Part shown: piece by piece, positions 9,527-17,808 of the stretch | Position numbering within the stretch: the stretch's first letter is position 1 | Layout: the number at the start of each line of letters is the position of its first letter | From: an uncultured Microbacterium sp. | Lineage (GTDB): Bacteria > Actinomycetota > Actinomycetes > Actinomycetales > Microbacteriaceae | Assembly (NCBI RefSeq): GCF_947632095.1 | Contig: NZ_CANROA010000006.1 | Coordinates: forward strand, 1 to 64,000 | DNA length: 64,000 bases | Reading direction: 5' to 3' | Translations under genes and position numbers: made by a program | Notes under the pieces: generated by a model | Told to the model about the DNA's origin: nothing | Seen by the model: the letters and a program-made list of their open reading frames with translations, nothing else | The model's database searches: none

Positions 9527-10713
9527 GGGATGCGCCGTGCCCGTCGTCCGCGCTCCGTCACCCGCGCCTGCTCCCGGAGGCCGACACCCACGAGGGGCAC
9601 CGATTTGATCTTGAATGAGAACAGCACCAGCAGCATCCAGCCCCACAGCAGAGCCGATGATGATCCGGCGAGGGCCTGAACCGCCGCGATCACGATGCAC
9701 AGAAGGGGGAGCAGGGTCAGGGAGGAATAGGGGCGGTCGGCGCGCAGATCCCAGCGCGGGCGGTCGGCCGCGAAGAACCAGGCGCGCCACAGGAGGCTGG
9801 CGACCGCTATGCACAGCACGACGGTGCCGACGACGCCGACCTGGGCGCTCGCATCCATGATGTTCGCGGGATCCGGTGCGTCGCCCGCTTCGCCGAGAGC
9901 CGCGAGGAGAGCTCGGTGCAGGATCGCCGTGGCGGTGATGAGGATGAGGATCAGGATGCCGCCGACGGCGTACACGCGTCGGCGCGCCGAGATGGCGCTC
10001 GTGCGCCGGATGGTCAGGGCGAAGACGAGGACCACGGCACCGGCCGCAGCGCCGAGATAAGCGGTCGCGGATGACGCGGAGAAGAGGAGCGCTGCGGCGA
10101 GGACGCCCCACAGCGCGGTGGTCGTGCGCCAACGGCGTCGTCGGGCGAACTGGATGCCGAAGACGACGATCGCGAGGGCGCTGAGGCCGGCGAGCAGGGC
10201 CGGATTCCCGCCGAACTGGAGGAAGCGGTCGTCGTGGAAGAGGCGAGCCCCGGCCTCGGCGGTGAGCGCCAGCCCCAGTATCCACTTCAGCGCGGAGGCG
10301 AGGGATCGGATGATCTCGTCCCAGGTGAGGACGAAACCGATCAGCAACGACATTCCCGCCGTGGCGAGCAGCGCGGCGGTCATGACCAGCGAGTCTGTGG
10401 CGGATCCGGACCAGAGGGCGGATGCCGCGGCGATGAGCGGGTAGGCCAGAGCGACCCAGGGGAGCCTGCGCCAGGGGAATGCATGCGGTGTCTGACGGGC
10501 GATCATCGGTGCGGCGATCGCTGCACCGGCAAGAGTGGTCACGAGGAGCGCCGCGCCAGAGAAGAGGCCCCCGAACAGCGAGAGCAGAGCATCGTGAGCC
10601 AGCACGGCGATGAACGCGATGATGACGTAGGCGCGCAACAGCAGACGGCCCGTCGACTCGCGCTCCGGCGCGGTGGGCGGGGCTTGCACGGGATGCTTCG
10701 TGTACTGCGCCAT
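9523..10713 (-). CDS. O-antigen ligase-like membrane protein, degenerate active loop
   Basis: A 396-residue membrane protein of the same general layout as its downstream neighbour: a hydrophilic N-terminus (about 25 residues), about ten membrane segments, and a basic C-terminus (REQARVTERGRRARR). The GWG...HN-type external motif of the ligase/polymerase family is not visible in the corresponding loop (EAGDAPDPANIMDASAQVG), so activity is uncertain. It overlaps the next gene by 4 bases, so the two are probably made together; a ligase plus partner arrangement is possible. Start at ATG 10713; no clear Shine-Dalgarno. Divergent from manA. Confidence 0.75.
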   Translation of the reverse strand: MAQYTKHPVQAPPTAPERESTGRLLLRAYVIIAFIAVLAHDALLSLFGGLFSGAALLVTTLAGAAIAAPMIARQTPHAFPWRRLPWVALAYPLIAAASALWSGSATDSLVMTAALLATAGMSLLIGFVLTWDEIIRSLASALKWILGLALTAEAGARLFHDDRFLQFGGNPALLAGLSALAIVVFGIQFARRRRWRTTTALWGVLAAALLFSASSATAYLGAAAGAVVLVFALTIRRTSAISARRRVYAVGGILILILITATAILHRALLAALGEAGDAPDPANIMDASAQVGVVGTVVLCIAVASLLWRAWFFAADRPRWDLRADRPYSSLTLLPLLCIVIAAVQALAGSSSALLWGWMLLVLFSFKIKSVPLVGVGLREQARVTERGRRARRIP

Positions 10714-10785
10714 CGGCTTCAGGCTACCGCGCCGGGCGTGCGTGCGTCGGCCGGCATCGTCGGAGCTCCTGGGTACGCTGGCCTC

Positions 10786-11916
10786 ATGCTTCTGAGACTG
10801 TCGAACACGCCGCGCGATTACGCCTGGGGCTCGGCCACGCTCCTGGCCGAGCTCGAGGGCCGCGAGCCCACGGGAGGGCCCGAGGCGGAGGTGTGGTTCG
10901 GGGACCATCCGGGCGATCCGGCCGACCTCCCCGACGGCTCGACGCTGGATGCGGTCACCGGGGGAGAGCTGCCGTACTTGCTGAAGCTGCTGGCGGCCGG
11001 TGCGCCGCTGTCGATCCAGGTGCACCCGACGATCGCTCAGGCGCGGGAAGGGCGTCACCGCGAGGAGCATCTCGCCGCGGATGATCCGCAACGCAACTAT
11101 CGCGATGACAACCACAAGCCCGAACTGATCGTTGCCGTCAGCGACCGCTTCGAGGCCCTGGCAGGGCTGCGTCCCATCGCCGACACGCTGCGCCTGCTGG
11201 ATGCTCTCGGGCCTTCGGTCGGCGTCGCGCGGCTCCGGGCCGTTCTGACAGCGGGCCCCGATGACGCGGGAGCGTTGGGCGACGCCGTGGAGTGGGCCCT
11301 GTCGACCGCTGCGCAGAGCGAGATCGACGACATCATCGCGGCCGTGACGGATGCTTCGTCGGAGGAGTTCGCCGCGGAGATCTCGGTCGTGCGCGGCATC
11401 GCCGATCAGAACCCCGCCGACCGGGGCATCGTCGTCGCGCTGCTCATGAACCTCGTCGTTCTCGGTCGCGGTCAGGGCGTCTTCCTGCGCGCGGGGATGC
11501 TGCACGCCTATGTATCGGGGCTGGGCGTGGAGATCATGGCCGCGAGCGACAACGTGCTGCGCGGAGGGCTCACTCCGAAGCATGTGGATGTGCCCGAGCT
11601 GCTGGCGATCCTCGATGCCGAGCCCGGCACCGTGCCGGTCCTGTTCCCGGCAGTCGCCGGTTTGGTGACGTCGTACTCCGTGGACGTTCCCGATTTCTCG
11701 CTGCGACGCCTCGAACTCGTCGGCGAGCCGGTCACGGTCCCGATCCACGGCCCCGCGATGGTCCTCGCGACCGCGGGCGCCGTCGCGGTCGCGGGCGAGG
11801 CGACGCGTGAGGAACAGTCCATCGGGATCGGCACCGCGGTCTTCGCCTCGACCGACGAGGCCGGGTTGACCCTCCGCGGCACCGGAGAGGCGTTCATCGC
11901 CCAGCCCGGGCGCTGA
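10786..11916 (+). CDS. manA: mannose-6-phosphate isomerase, class I
   Basis: A 376-residue zinc enzyme converting fructose-6-phosphate to mannose-6-phosphate for GDP-mannose and mannan/lipoglycan synthesis. Zinc ligands are visible as Gln78 and His80 (LSIQVHP), Glu113 (HKPELIVA) and His240 (GMLHAYVSG). NTPRDYAWGS near the start and the LRGGLTPKHVDV segment are family hallmarks. Start ATG 10786 lies 6 bases after TACGCT (10774-10779) with no Shine-Dalgarno, so the message is probably leaderless. As in mycobacteria, manA lies near a WhiB2-type gene and the DUF3499 gene. Confidence 0.95.
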   Translation: MLLRLSNTPRDYAWGSATLLAELEGREPTGGPEAEVWFGDHPGDPADLPDGSTLDAVTGGELPYLLKLLAAGAPLSIQVHPTIAQAREGRHREEHLAADDPQRNYRDDNHKPELIVAVSDRFEALAGLRPIADTLRLLDALGPSVGVARLRAVLTAGPDDAGALGDAVEWALSTAAQSEIDDIIAAVTDASSEEFAAEISVVRGIADQNPADRGIVVALLMNLVVLGRGQGVFLRAGMLHAYVSGLGVEIMAASDNVLRGGLTPKHVDVPELLAILDAEPGTVPVLFPAVAGLVTSYSVDVPDFSLRRLELVGEPVTVPIHGPAMVLATAGAVAVAGEATREEQSIGIGTAVFASTDEAGLTLRGTGEAFIAQPGR

Positions 11917-12039
11917 GAACTCCTCCGGTCGGCGTGCGCTGAGCGCAAGGGTCTCGTTTCGGGATCGGTTTGCCCTCCGAACGCCTCGGAACGCCCATCG
12001 TGCGGCGCGAGTGCCGCGGAATTCCGTGTCGGCTGACAA

Positions 12040-12058
12040 GACACGCCGACGACACGCC
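12040..12058 (+). repeat. tandem GACACGCC boxes upstream of whiB
   Basis: Two copies of GACACGCC start at 12040 and 12051, exactly 11 bases apart (one helical turn), about 45 bases upstream of the whiB -35 box. A third GACAC at 12115-12119 lies inside the promoter spacer. GACAC is the reported core of the WhiA binding site in Streptomyces, so these are candidate operator sites; the link to WhiA here is inference. Confidence 0.4.
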
Positions 12059-12099
12059 ATGAACCTTCAATAGGATCTTGAGGGTTTACTATCTGCGAC

Positions 12100-12128
12100 T
12101 TGACCCGACGGAATGACACGGGTGTAAT
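12100..12128 (+). promoter_or_regulatory. SigA-type promoter of whiB
   Basis: TTGACC (12100-12105) and TGTAAT (12123-12128) are separated by 17 bases, a near-consensus housekeeping promoter and one of the clearest in the window. Transcription would begin near 12135, leaving a leader of about 40 bases with an AGGAG ribosome site at 12166-12170. Confidence 0.7.
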
Positions 12129-12176
12129 TAGGTGTGTTGGGCCCAGCGGGGGGCATTGAGAGGGCAGGAGAACGAT

Positions 12177-12494
12177 ATGACGGTTTACCGTTCCGACGTT
12201 CCCGAGAACTGGTTTGTCGATCCGGTCAATCTCGGGGTACCAGGAGTCCGGCGCCCGGAATCCGATGACGACACGGCGCTCTCCTGGCAGACCGACGCAC
12301 TCTGCTCCCAGACCGACCCGGAAGCCTTCTTCCCGGAAAAGGGCGGCTCGACGCGCGATGCCAAGCGCATCTGCTCCTCCTGCGACGTCCGCGGCGAATG
12401 CCTCGAGTACGCGCTGAAGAACGACGAGCGCTTCGGCATCTGGGGCGGCCTCAGTGAACGCGAGCGCCGCAAGCTCAAGCGCCGCGCGGTCTGA
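12177..12494 (+). CDS. whiB2: WhiB-family iron-sulfur regulator, WhiB2/WhmD type
   Basis: A 105-residue Wbl protein. The four cluster-binding cysteines are C43, C66, C69 and C75 (C-x22-C-x2-C-x5-C), followed by the GIWGG turn at 87-91 and a basic C-terminus (RERRKLKRRAV) for DNA contact. Proteins of this type bind a 4Fe-4S cluster, pair with the primary sigma factor, and WhiB2/WhmD/WhiB is needed for division or development in mycobacteria and Streptomyces. The position between manA and the DUF3499/Rv3259-type genes supports the WhiB2 assignment. AGGAG with 6-base spacing fixes the ATG. A GTG 15 codons upstream is in frame but lies at the transcription start. Confidence 0.92.
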   Translation: MTVYRSDVPENWFVDPVNLGVPGVRRPESDDDTALSWQTDALCSQTDPEAFFPEKGGSTRDAKRICSSCDVRGECLEYALKNDERFGIWGGLSERERRKLKRRAV

Positions 12495-12558
12495 GCACCC
12501 GGGCGCGCCGATGCGGCTCAGCATCCTCAGCACTCCCAGCGCCTAGGCTGAACAAGCC

Positions 12559-15500
12559 ATGCCAACTCGAGTACACGCCATCATCGTCGCGCGCCCCGGC
12601 GCATCATCGCGGGCGCAGATGCTGCGAACACTCGATGCCCTGACTCTGCAGACCCGACCGGTCGACGTCGTCACCCTCGTCGTGTGCGGCGACGCCACGG
12701 CGGCCCGCAAGAGCCCGGAAGTGGCGCGCCTGGCCGAGGGCATCATCGAGGCCCGCAGCAGCACCTCCTACGCCGAGGCGATCGAGCTCGCACGACCCCG
12801 CGTGCAAGAAGGATCCGTGCTGTGGCTCCTCGCCCACGACACGGCACCGCACCCGCAGGCACTCGCACAGCTCGCCGGAGCTCTCGAACGTTCGCCTTCC
12901 GCGGCGATCATCGCACCGAAGCTCGTCGACGTCGACAACGATCGCGAGATCGCCTCGCTCGGCGTCACCATGACCCGGCTCGGACGCTCCGTCGAACTCG
13001 CCGCCGGGGAACTCGATCAGGGCCAGCACGACGGACACGACGACGTGCTCGGCTCCGACATCCGCGGCATCCTGATCCGTCCCGAAGCGCGTGCGATCCT
13101 GCGCCCGGACCCGGCTCTCGCCGGAGCCGACGAGGGCCTCGACCTCGGCATCCGCGCACGCCTGGCGGGCGGACGCGTCGCCCTCGCCCCGAACGCCCGC
13201 ATCTCGGTGCACCCCGATGGTCCGGCGGCGCTCCCTCAGAACGCAGCGCAGCGCGCATACGCGACCCGTCTCGCCCAGCTCCACCGCCGCCTGACCTATG
13301 CGCCTGCACCGGCTGTGCCGTTGCACTGGCTCTCCCTGCTTCCCCTGGCGCTCTACCGCAGCATCGTCGACCTGATCGCCAAGCGACCGGCATCCGTTTT
13401 CCCCGAGTGGGGTGCGGCGCTGACCGCGATGTTCCGCTTCGCCGCCGTGGCGCGCTCGCGCAAGACCATCCGCACGTCGAAGACAGCGTCCTGGTCTCAG
13501 CTCGCTCCTCTGCGCATCACCCGCTCCGAGCTGCGCCAGCGACTCGATGACGGCCACGGCAGCGAAGGCGGTGCGATCAGCGAGCTGAACTTCTTCACCG
13601 GAGGAGGCGCCTGGGCCGTACTCGGCGCCCTCGTGGTCAGCATCGCAGCCTTCACGAGCCTGCTGGCCTGGCCCGCGCTCGGCGGCGGAGCGCTGCTGCC
13701 GATGCGAGACACCATCGCCGGGCTCTGGGCGGACGCGGCATGGGGCATGCGCGGCCTCGGCATCGACCTGGTCGGCCCGGCCGACCCCTTCGCCGCCGTC
13801 ATCGCGGTCATCGGAACGCTGTGGGGCGGCGCACCCTCGTTCGCGATCGTGCTTCTCTGGCTGCTCGCCCTGCCCCTGGCCGTGCTCGGCGGCTGGTTCG
13901 CCGCCACCCGCATCACCGATCGCGGTGGATTGCGCATCTTCGGAGGTGTCGCATGGGCGCTGGCGCCCACCTTCCTCACCGCCCTCATCGAGGGGCGCCC
14001 GGCCGCGGTCCTGCTGCACCTGCTCCTTCCCTGGCTGTTCCACGCGGCGGTCGTCGCGCATCGCTCCTGGGGAGCCGCGGGCGCGGCATCCATCGTCCTG
14101 GCAGCCGTCCTCGCGTGCGCTCCCGCACTCGCACCCGCCCTGATTCTCCTCTGGCTGATCGCCCTCGTGATCGTCACCGCCCGCGGCTGGTTCCACGGCG
14201 CGGTCCGACTGATCTGGATGCTGGCGCCCACAGCCGTCCTGTTCGCACCGCTCGTCATCTGGCAGCTGCGCCACGGGAACATCTGGGCGATCTTCGCCGA
14301 CCCCGGCCTGCCCTGGGCGAGCGCCCAGACGACGGCGGACGCCGCCGGCCGGTTGCAGCTGGCCACAGGATTCCCGACCGCCGACCTCGCCGGATGGGCC
14401 GACATCCTCGACCCGACCATCGCGATCTGGGCGCCGCTGCTCATCGCCCCCCTCGTGCTGCTGGCGCTCGCCGCGGCCATCGCGCCGCGCTGGGGCGCCG
14501 GTGTGACCCTGCTCATCGTCGCCGTCTCCGGTCTGGCGACCGCGTTCCTCTCGATCGGCGTCGTCGTCGGCTTCGCCCAGGGGATGCCCGTTCAGATCTG
14601 GCCCGGAACGGGGCTGAGTCTCGCCTGGGCAGGGCTCGTCGGCGCCGCCCTCGTCACGATCGACACGGCGATCACGTTGCCGCGCCTGCAAGCGGTCGCG
14701 ATGACTATCGCGGGCGTGGCCCTCGCCGTCTGCGCGGTGCCCGCGCTCACCGCGTTGCACGCCGACCGAGCGGTGCTCACGAACGGTCCGGCGAGCACCC
14801 TGCCGGCATTCGTCGCGGCCGAGGCCCGCGGCGACCAGGAGATCGCGACACTCGTGATCACGCCGCAGAACGACGGTGCCATGGCGATCGAGGCGGTCTG
14901 GGGCGCGAGTGAGACGCTCGGCGCGCAGACGACGATCCGCAGCACAGCGATCGCCCCCGTCGGCGAGGACATCAGCGCTCTGGCGGTCGATCTGCTCTCC
15001 ACGCGCACTTTCGACGCCCCCGGTGAGCTCGCTGAGCTCGGTATCCATTTCGTGCTCCTCGATCAGGTCTCCGGCGAGGAGAGCGACCTGGCCCGAACGT
15101 TCCGGGCATCGGCCGTCAATGCGCTCGATCAGCGTGCTGGTTTCGTGAAGGTCGGCGAGACCGACAAGGGTGTGCTCTGGCGTCTGGATGCTGTGGCCGC
15201 AGACCGCGCGGAGATGAGCACGACGCAGCAGGCGACCGCCCGCGCCGTGGTCACCCTGCAGCTCGTCGTGATGCTCGCAGCCCTGCTGCTGTCGATCCCG
15301 ACGCGCGCGTCGCGCCGTGCCGCGCGTGCCCAGTCGCGCATCGTCGGGCGCTCGCCCGAGGAGCCGCTCGTGCTGCCGCGCCGCAGCGACGACGTCTGGG
15401 ACGACGATGAGCCGATGCTCGAGAGCGAGGCGCCGCCGGAGCCCGAGCCTGCGGACGAACCTGCTCCTGCTATCGAGGACGCTCCGCAGCCGGAGGACGT

Positions 15501-15621
15501 CGAAGCCCGCGGTGAGTCAGCCGGAGAGCCAGAGACCGAGCCGGAGGCCGAGCCCGAGGTCACGACCGAGGCCGAGCCCGAGACCGAGACCGAGACCACG
15601 ACCGAGGCGGAGGAGAAGTGA
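12559..15621 (+). CDS. giant membrane glycosyltransferase-family protein
   Basis: A 1020-residue protein. Residues 1 to about 240 form a family-2 glycosyltransferase-like domain (HAIIVARPGASSRAQMLRTL; VLWLLAHDTAPHPQAL). Then come about 12 membrane helices between roughly 350 and 750, an extracytoplasmic domain (about 760-890), one more helix near 905-925, and a cytoplasmic tail of about 80 residues rich in Glu, Pro and Thr. The metal-binding DxD position reads HDT, so catalysis may be altered. Such proteins sit beside whiB2 and DUF5719 in related actinobacteria and are presumed to act on envelope glycans; the substrate is unknown. The start follows TAGGCT (12544-12549) by 9 bases. The stop overlaps the next ATG by one base. 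Confidence 0.82.
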   Translation: MPTRVHAIIVARPGASSRAQMLRTLDALTLQTRPVDVVTLVVCGDATAARKSPEVARLAEGIIEARSSTSYAEAIELARPRVQEGSVLWLLAHDTAPHPQALAQLAGALERSPSAAIIAPKLVDVDNDREIASLGVTMTRLGRSVELAAGELDQGQHDGHDDVLGSDIRGILIRPEARAILRPDPALAGADEGLDLGIRARLAGGRVALAPNARISVHPDGPAALPQNAAQRAYATRLAQLHRRLTYAPAPAVPLHWLSLLPLALYRSIVDLIAKRPASVFPEWGAALTAMFRFAAVARSRKTIRTSKTASWSQLAPLRITRSELRQRLDDGHGSEGGAISELNFFTGGGAWAVLGALVVSIAAFTSLLAWPALGGGALLPMRDTIAGLWADAAWGMRGLGIDLVGPADPFAAVIAVIGTLWGGAPSFAIVLLWLLALPLAVLGGWFAATRITDRGGLRIFGGVAWALAPTFLTALIEGRPAAVLLHLLLPWLFHAAVVAHRSWGAAGAASIVLAAVLACAPALAPALILLWLIALVIVTARGWFHGAVRLIWMLAPTAVLFAPLVIWQLRHGNIWAIFADPGLPWASAQTTADAAGRLQLATGFPTADLAGWADILDPTIAIWAPLLIAPLVLLALAAAIAPRWGAGVTLLIVAVSGLATAFLSIGVVVGFAQGMPVQIWPGTGLSLAWAGLVGAALVTIDTAITLPRLQAVAMTIAGVALAVCAVPALTALHADRAVLTNGPASTLPAFVAAEARGDQEIATLVITPQNDGAMAIEAVWGASETLGAQTTIRSTAIAPVGEDISALAVDLLSTRTFDAPGELAELGIHFVLLDQVSGEESDLARTFRASAVNALDQRAGFVKVGETDKGVLWRLDAVAADRAEMSTTQQATARAVVTLQLVVMLAALLLSIPTRASRRAARAQSRIVGRSPEEPLVLPRRSDDVWDDDEPMLESEAPPEPEPADEPAPAIEDAPQPEDVEARGESAGEPETEPEAEPEVTTEAEPETETETTTEAEEK

Positions 15622-16997
15622 TGGCGACTCAGAAGCGTGCGATCCGCCTCGTCGCGACCGGCGCCCGATTGCTCGTCGGAGCCGCTGTCGCGGTGGGATG
15701 CGTCATCGGTGTGACGGCGGCTGTGGCCGCCCCGTGGCCCACGCTGGCGAATGAGCCGGCGCAGGTCGAGGTCACCCCGTCCGCGGCGGATTCGACTCTC
15801 GTGTGCGCGGGAGACTTCCGGGCGCTGGGGCGCAACACGCAGGACGCCGCCGAGATGTCCGCCGCCGGGCCCGCGCGGCTCACGCTCGACAGCAACGGCC
15901 CCCGTGAGGAATCCACGCTGACAGCATCCAACATGCCCGATGGCTTCACCGGCCCGCAGCGCATCGTGGCCAGCGCAGAGCAGAACTCGGCGACCCTGGT
16001 CGGCGCCGCCGAATCCATCGAACTCGTCGCGGATGACCTCACGGGTCTCGCCGCGAGCGCCTGCCGAGAGCCGAGCACCGAATCATGGCTCGTGGGCGGA
16101 TCCGTCGAGACGGGAACCAACGACATCATCATCCTCTCGAACCCCGGAAGCGTCACGGCCACCGCGACGTTGACGGTATTCGGCCATGAGGAATCGGCGA
16201 GCACGACACTGGTTCCCGCCGAGACGCAGGTGGCGGTGCCCTTGGCCTCGATCGCCGCGGGCATGGACGGCCCGGTGGTCCGTGTCACGGCGAAGGGCGC
16301 GCCGGTGCGAGCCGTGATGCAGTCCTCGCTCATCCGCACCCTGGATCCGACGGGCATCGACCTGCAGGACACGGCGGGGATCCCCTCGACAGCCCTCGTC
16401 TTCGCCGGAGTCCAGGTGCTCGACGAGAGCGATGAGACGGCTCTGACCGTGATGCGCCTGATGGCGACCGACACCGATACGGTGGCGAGCGTCACGGTCA
16501 GCGGCGATGGAGAGGAGACCCGGCTGCCCCCGATCTCGCTGTTGGCCGGAACACCGGTCGAGCTGGAGCTGGAGGATCTGGAGCCGGGCGTCCACGTCGT
16601 CACGGTGGAGGCCTACGGGTCGATCACCGGAGCGATCCGCCAGACGACGCGCGTCGGCGCCGGCAGCGATTTCGCCTGGATGACCCCCGCACCGGTGATC
16701 GCCGGGGAGACTCTGATCGCCGTGCCCGAGGGCCCCGCCCCGCGCATCCACCTGGTGAACCCGAGCGCGGAGGACGTCAGCGCATCACTGGCCCCGACCA
16801 ACGGTGCCGCGGCGGAGGAGATCATCGTTCCCGGCGGTGGATTCGTGGTCGTCGACGTCGCCGGTGGGCGCGTCTACGCGCTCGTCGCCGACGGGACGCT
16901 CCATGCAGCCGTCATCATGTCGGGAACGGACGCGATCGCCGGATGGCCCGTGTGGCCCGCAGCATCCGCTCAGGACCCGATCACCGTCTACCCCTGA
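15621..16997 (+). CDS. DUF5719-family exported protein
   Basis: A 458-residue protein with a membrane anchor or signal segment at about residues 13-38 (ARLLVGAAVAVGCVIGVTAAVAA), then an all-beta extracytoplasmic region with repeated Val/Thr-rich strands and a conserved MTPAPVIAGETLIAVPEGPAPRIHLVNPS block. Paired Cys residues (near 55 and 145) could form a disulfide. It is translationally coupled to the giant glycosyltransferase gene (the ATG overlaps its TGA by one base, with GGAGGAG just upstream); GTG 15618 is an alternative start. The pairing suggests the two proteins work together at the cell surface; the molecular role is unknown. Confidence 0.8.
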   Translation: MATQKRAIRLVATGARLLVGAAVAVGCVIGVTAAVAAPWPTLANEPAQVEVTPSAADSTLVCAGDFRALGRNTQDAAEMSAAGPARLTLDSNGPREESTLTASNMPDGFTGPQRIVASAEQNSATLVGAAESIELVADDLTGLAASACREPSTESWLVGGSVETGTNDIIILSNPGSVTATATLTVFGHEESASTTLVPAETQVAVPLASIAAGMDGPVVRVTAKGAPVRAVMQSSLIRTLDPTGIDLQDTAGIPSTALVFAGVQVLDESDETALTVMRLMATDTDTVASVTVSGDGEETRLPPISLLAGTPVELELEDLEPGVHVVTVEAYGSITGAIRQTTRVGAGSDFAWMTPAPVIAGETLIAVPEGPAPRIHLVNPSAEDVSASLAPTNGAAAEEIIVPGGGFVVVDVAGGRVYALVADGTLHAAVIMSGTDAIAGWPVWPAASAQDPITVYP

Positions 16998-17010
16998 TCC
17001 GCACGGATCA
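16995..17010. terminator. short palindrome joining two convergent stop codons
   Basis: TGATCC-GCAC-GGATCA is a perfect 6-bp inverted repeat. Its left arm begins with the stop codon of the DUF5719 gene and its right arm contains the stop codon of the opposing gene. It is the only hairpin between the two convergent genes but is short, so termination activity is doubtful. Confidence 0.3.
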
Positions 17011-17433
17011 CCCGAAGTCGGGGCCGAACTCCCACGGGTCCTTGCCGATGTACTCCGCGGCGGCGCGGAACACCGCGCTCTCGATCGCGATGCGCCGGTG
17101 CGCGCCGTCGTCATGGCCGGGAGGCAGCAGGCGCTCGATCGGGATGCGGAAGAGAACGATGCGGCGCCCTTCGCGATCGAGAAGCCAGCGCGGGATGCCG
17201 TCGGCATCGTGAGCCTGGGGGAGATCGCCGATCTCGAAGCGGACCTCCTGCAACTCGGGCCACGTGCCGCGCAGGAACTCCACCGCGTTCCCGATCGTGC
17301 GATCGAAGCGGTCGATGCGACCGTTCAGCGGCGGCAGGGGAGGGCGCACGACCTCGCTGCGCCCCAGCCGTCCGTGACGACCATGACGGGCACCGCGGCG
17401 CGCAGCGGCGCGGTTATCGGAGGGGCGGACCAT
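17008..17433 (-). CDS. metallopeptidase-family protein (Rv3259-like), no HExxH seen
   Basis: A 141-residue small protein matching the actinobacterial group often labelled metallopeptidase family. The start is basic (RRGARHGRHGRLGR), then PPLPPLNGRIDRFDRTIGNAVEFLRGTWPEL and LDREGRRIVLFRIPIERL, ending in AAAEYIGKDPWEFGPDFG. The zincin HExxH motif is not present, so peptidase activity is doubtful. The neighbourhood (whiB2, DUF3499) is the same as in mycobacteria. TAGACT (read on the minus strand at 17446-17441) lies 7 bases before the ATG and there is no Shine-Dalgarno, so translation is probably leaderless. Confidence 0.75.
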   Translation of the reverse strand: MVRPSDNRAAARRGARHGRHGRLGRSEVVRPPLPPLNGRIDRFDRTIGNAVEFLRGTWPELQEVRFEIGDLPQAHDADGIPRWLLDREGRRIVLFRIPIERLLPPGHDDGAHRRIAIESAVFRAAAEYIGKDPWEFGPDFG

Positions 17434-17501
17434 GAATCAAAGTCTAGGCCGTCCCGCGCGGCATCCGACGGGGCCCTGGAGCGCGCCCTACGCTGACCGT
17501 G

Positions 17502-17708
17502 ATGAAAGAACGACTGTGCTCGAAGGCGACCTGCGCGCGCGAAGCCGTGGCGACGCTCACGTTCGACTACGGCGACCGGATGGCGGCGCTCGGCCCGCTC
17601 GGGGAGAACGACCACCCGCACGCGCACGACCTGTGCGCCCAGCACACCGATCGACTGTCGGTGCCGGCGGGATGGGTCGTGATCCGGCACGAGACGATGC
17701 GCTTCTGA
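17502..17708 (+). CDS. DUF3499-family small protein
   Basis: A 68-residue protein with the pattern of DUF3499 (Rv3258c-like): CSKATCAREAVATLTFDYGDRMAALGPL, then HAHDLCAQHTDRL and a GWVVIRHE end. Two N-terminal Cys, one later Cys and the paired His could bind a metal. Function unknown. ATG 17502 is chosen because it lies 7 bases after TACGCT (17489-17494); GTG 17499 is in frame. The divergent neighbour at 17433 is the usual partner in this locus. Confidence 0.85.
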   Translation: MKERLCSKATCAREAVATLTFDYGDRMAALGPLGENDHPHAHDLCAQHTDRLSVPAGWVVIRHETMRF

Positions 17709-17808
17709 CCGCGAGGGCGTATTCACACCGATGCGCTCTCCTGTGCCGGAGGGAATCTCGCTATCCTGACACCGGACGCGTCACAGAGGGGCCTCCGGAG
17801 AGGCACAT

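Noticed and set aside
12132..12176. In-frame upstream GTG extending WhiB by 15 residues
   Set aside because: It lies 3 bases after the -10 box, at the transcription start; ATG 12177 has a good AGGAG.
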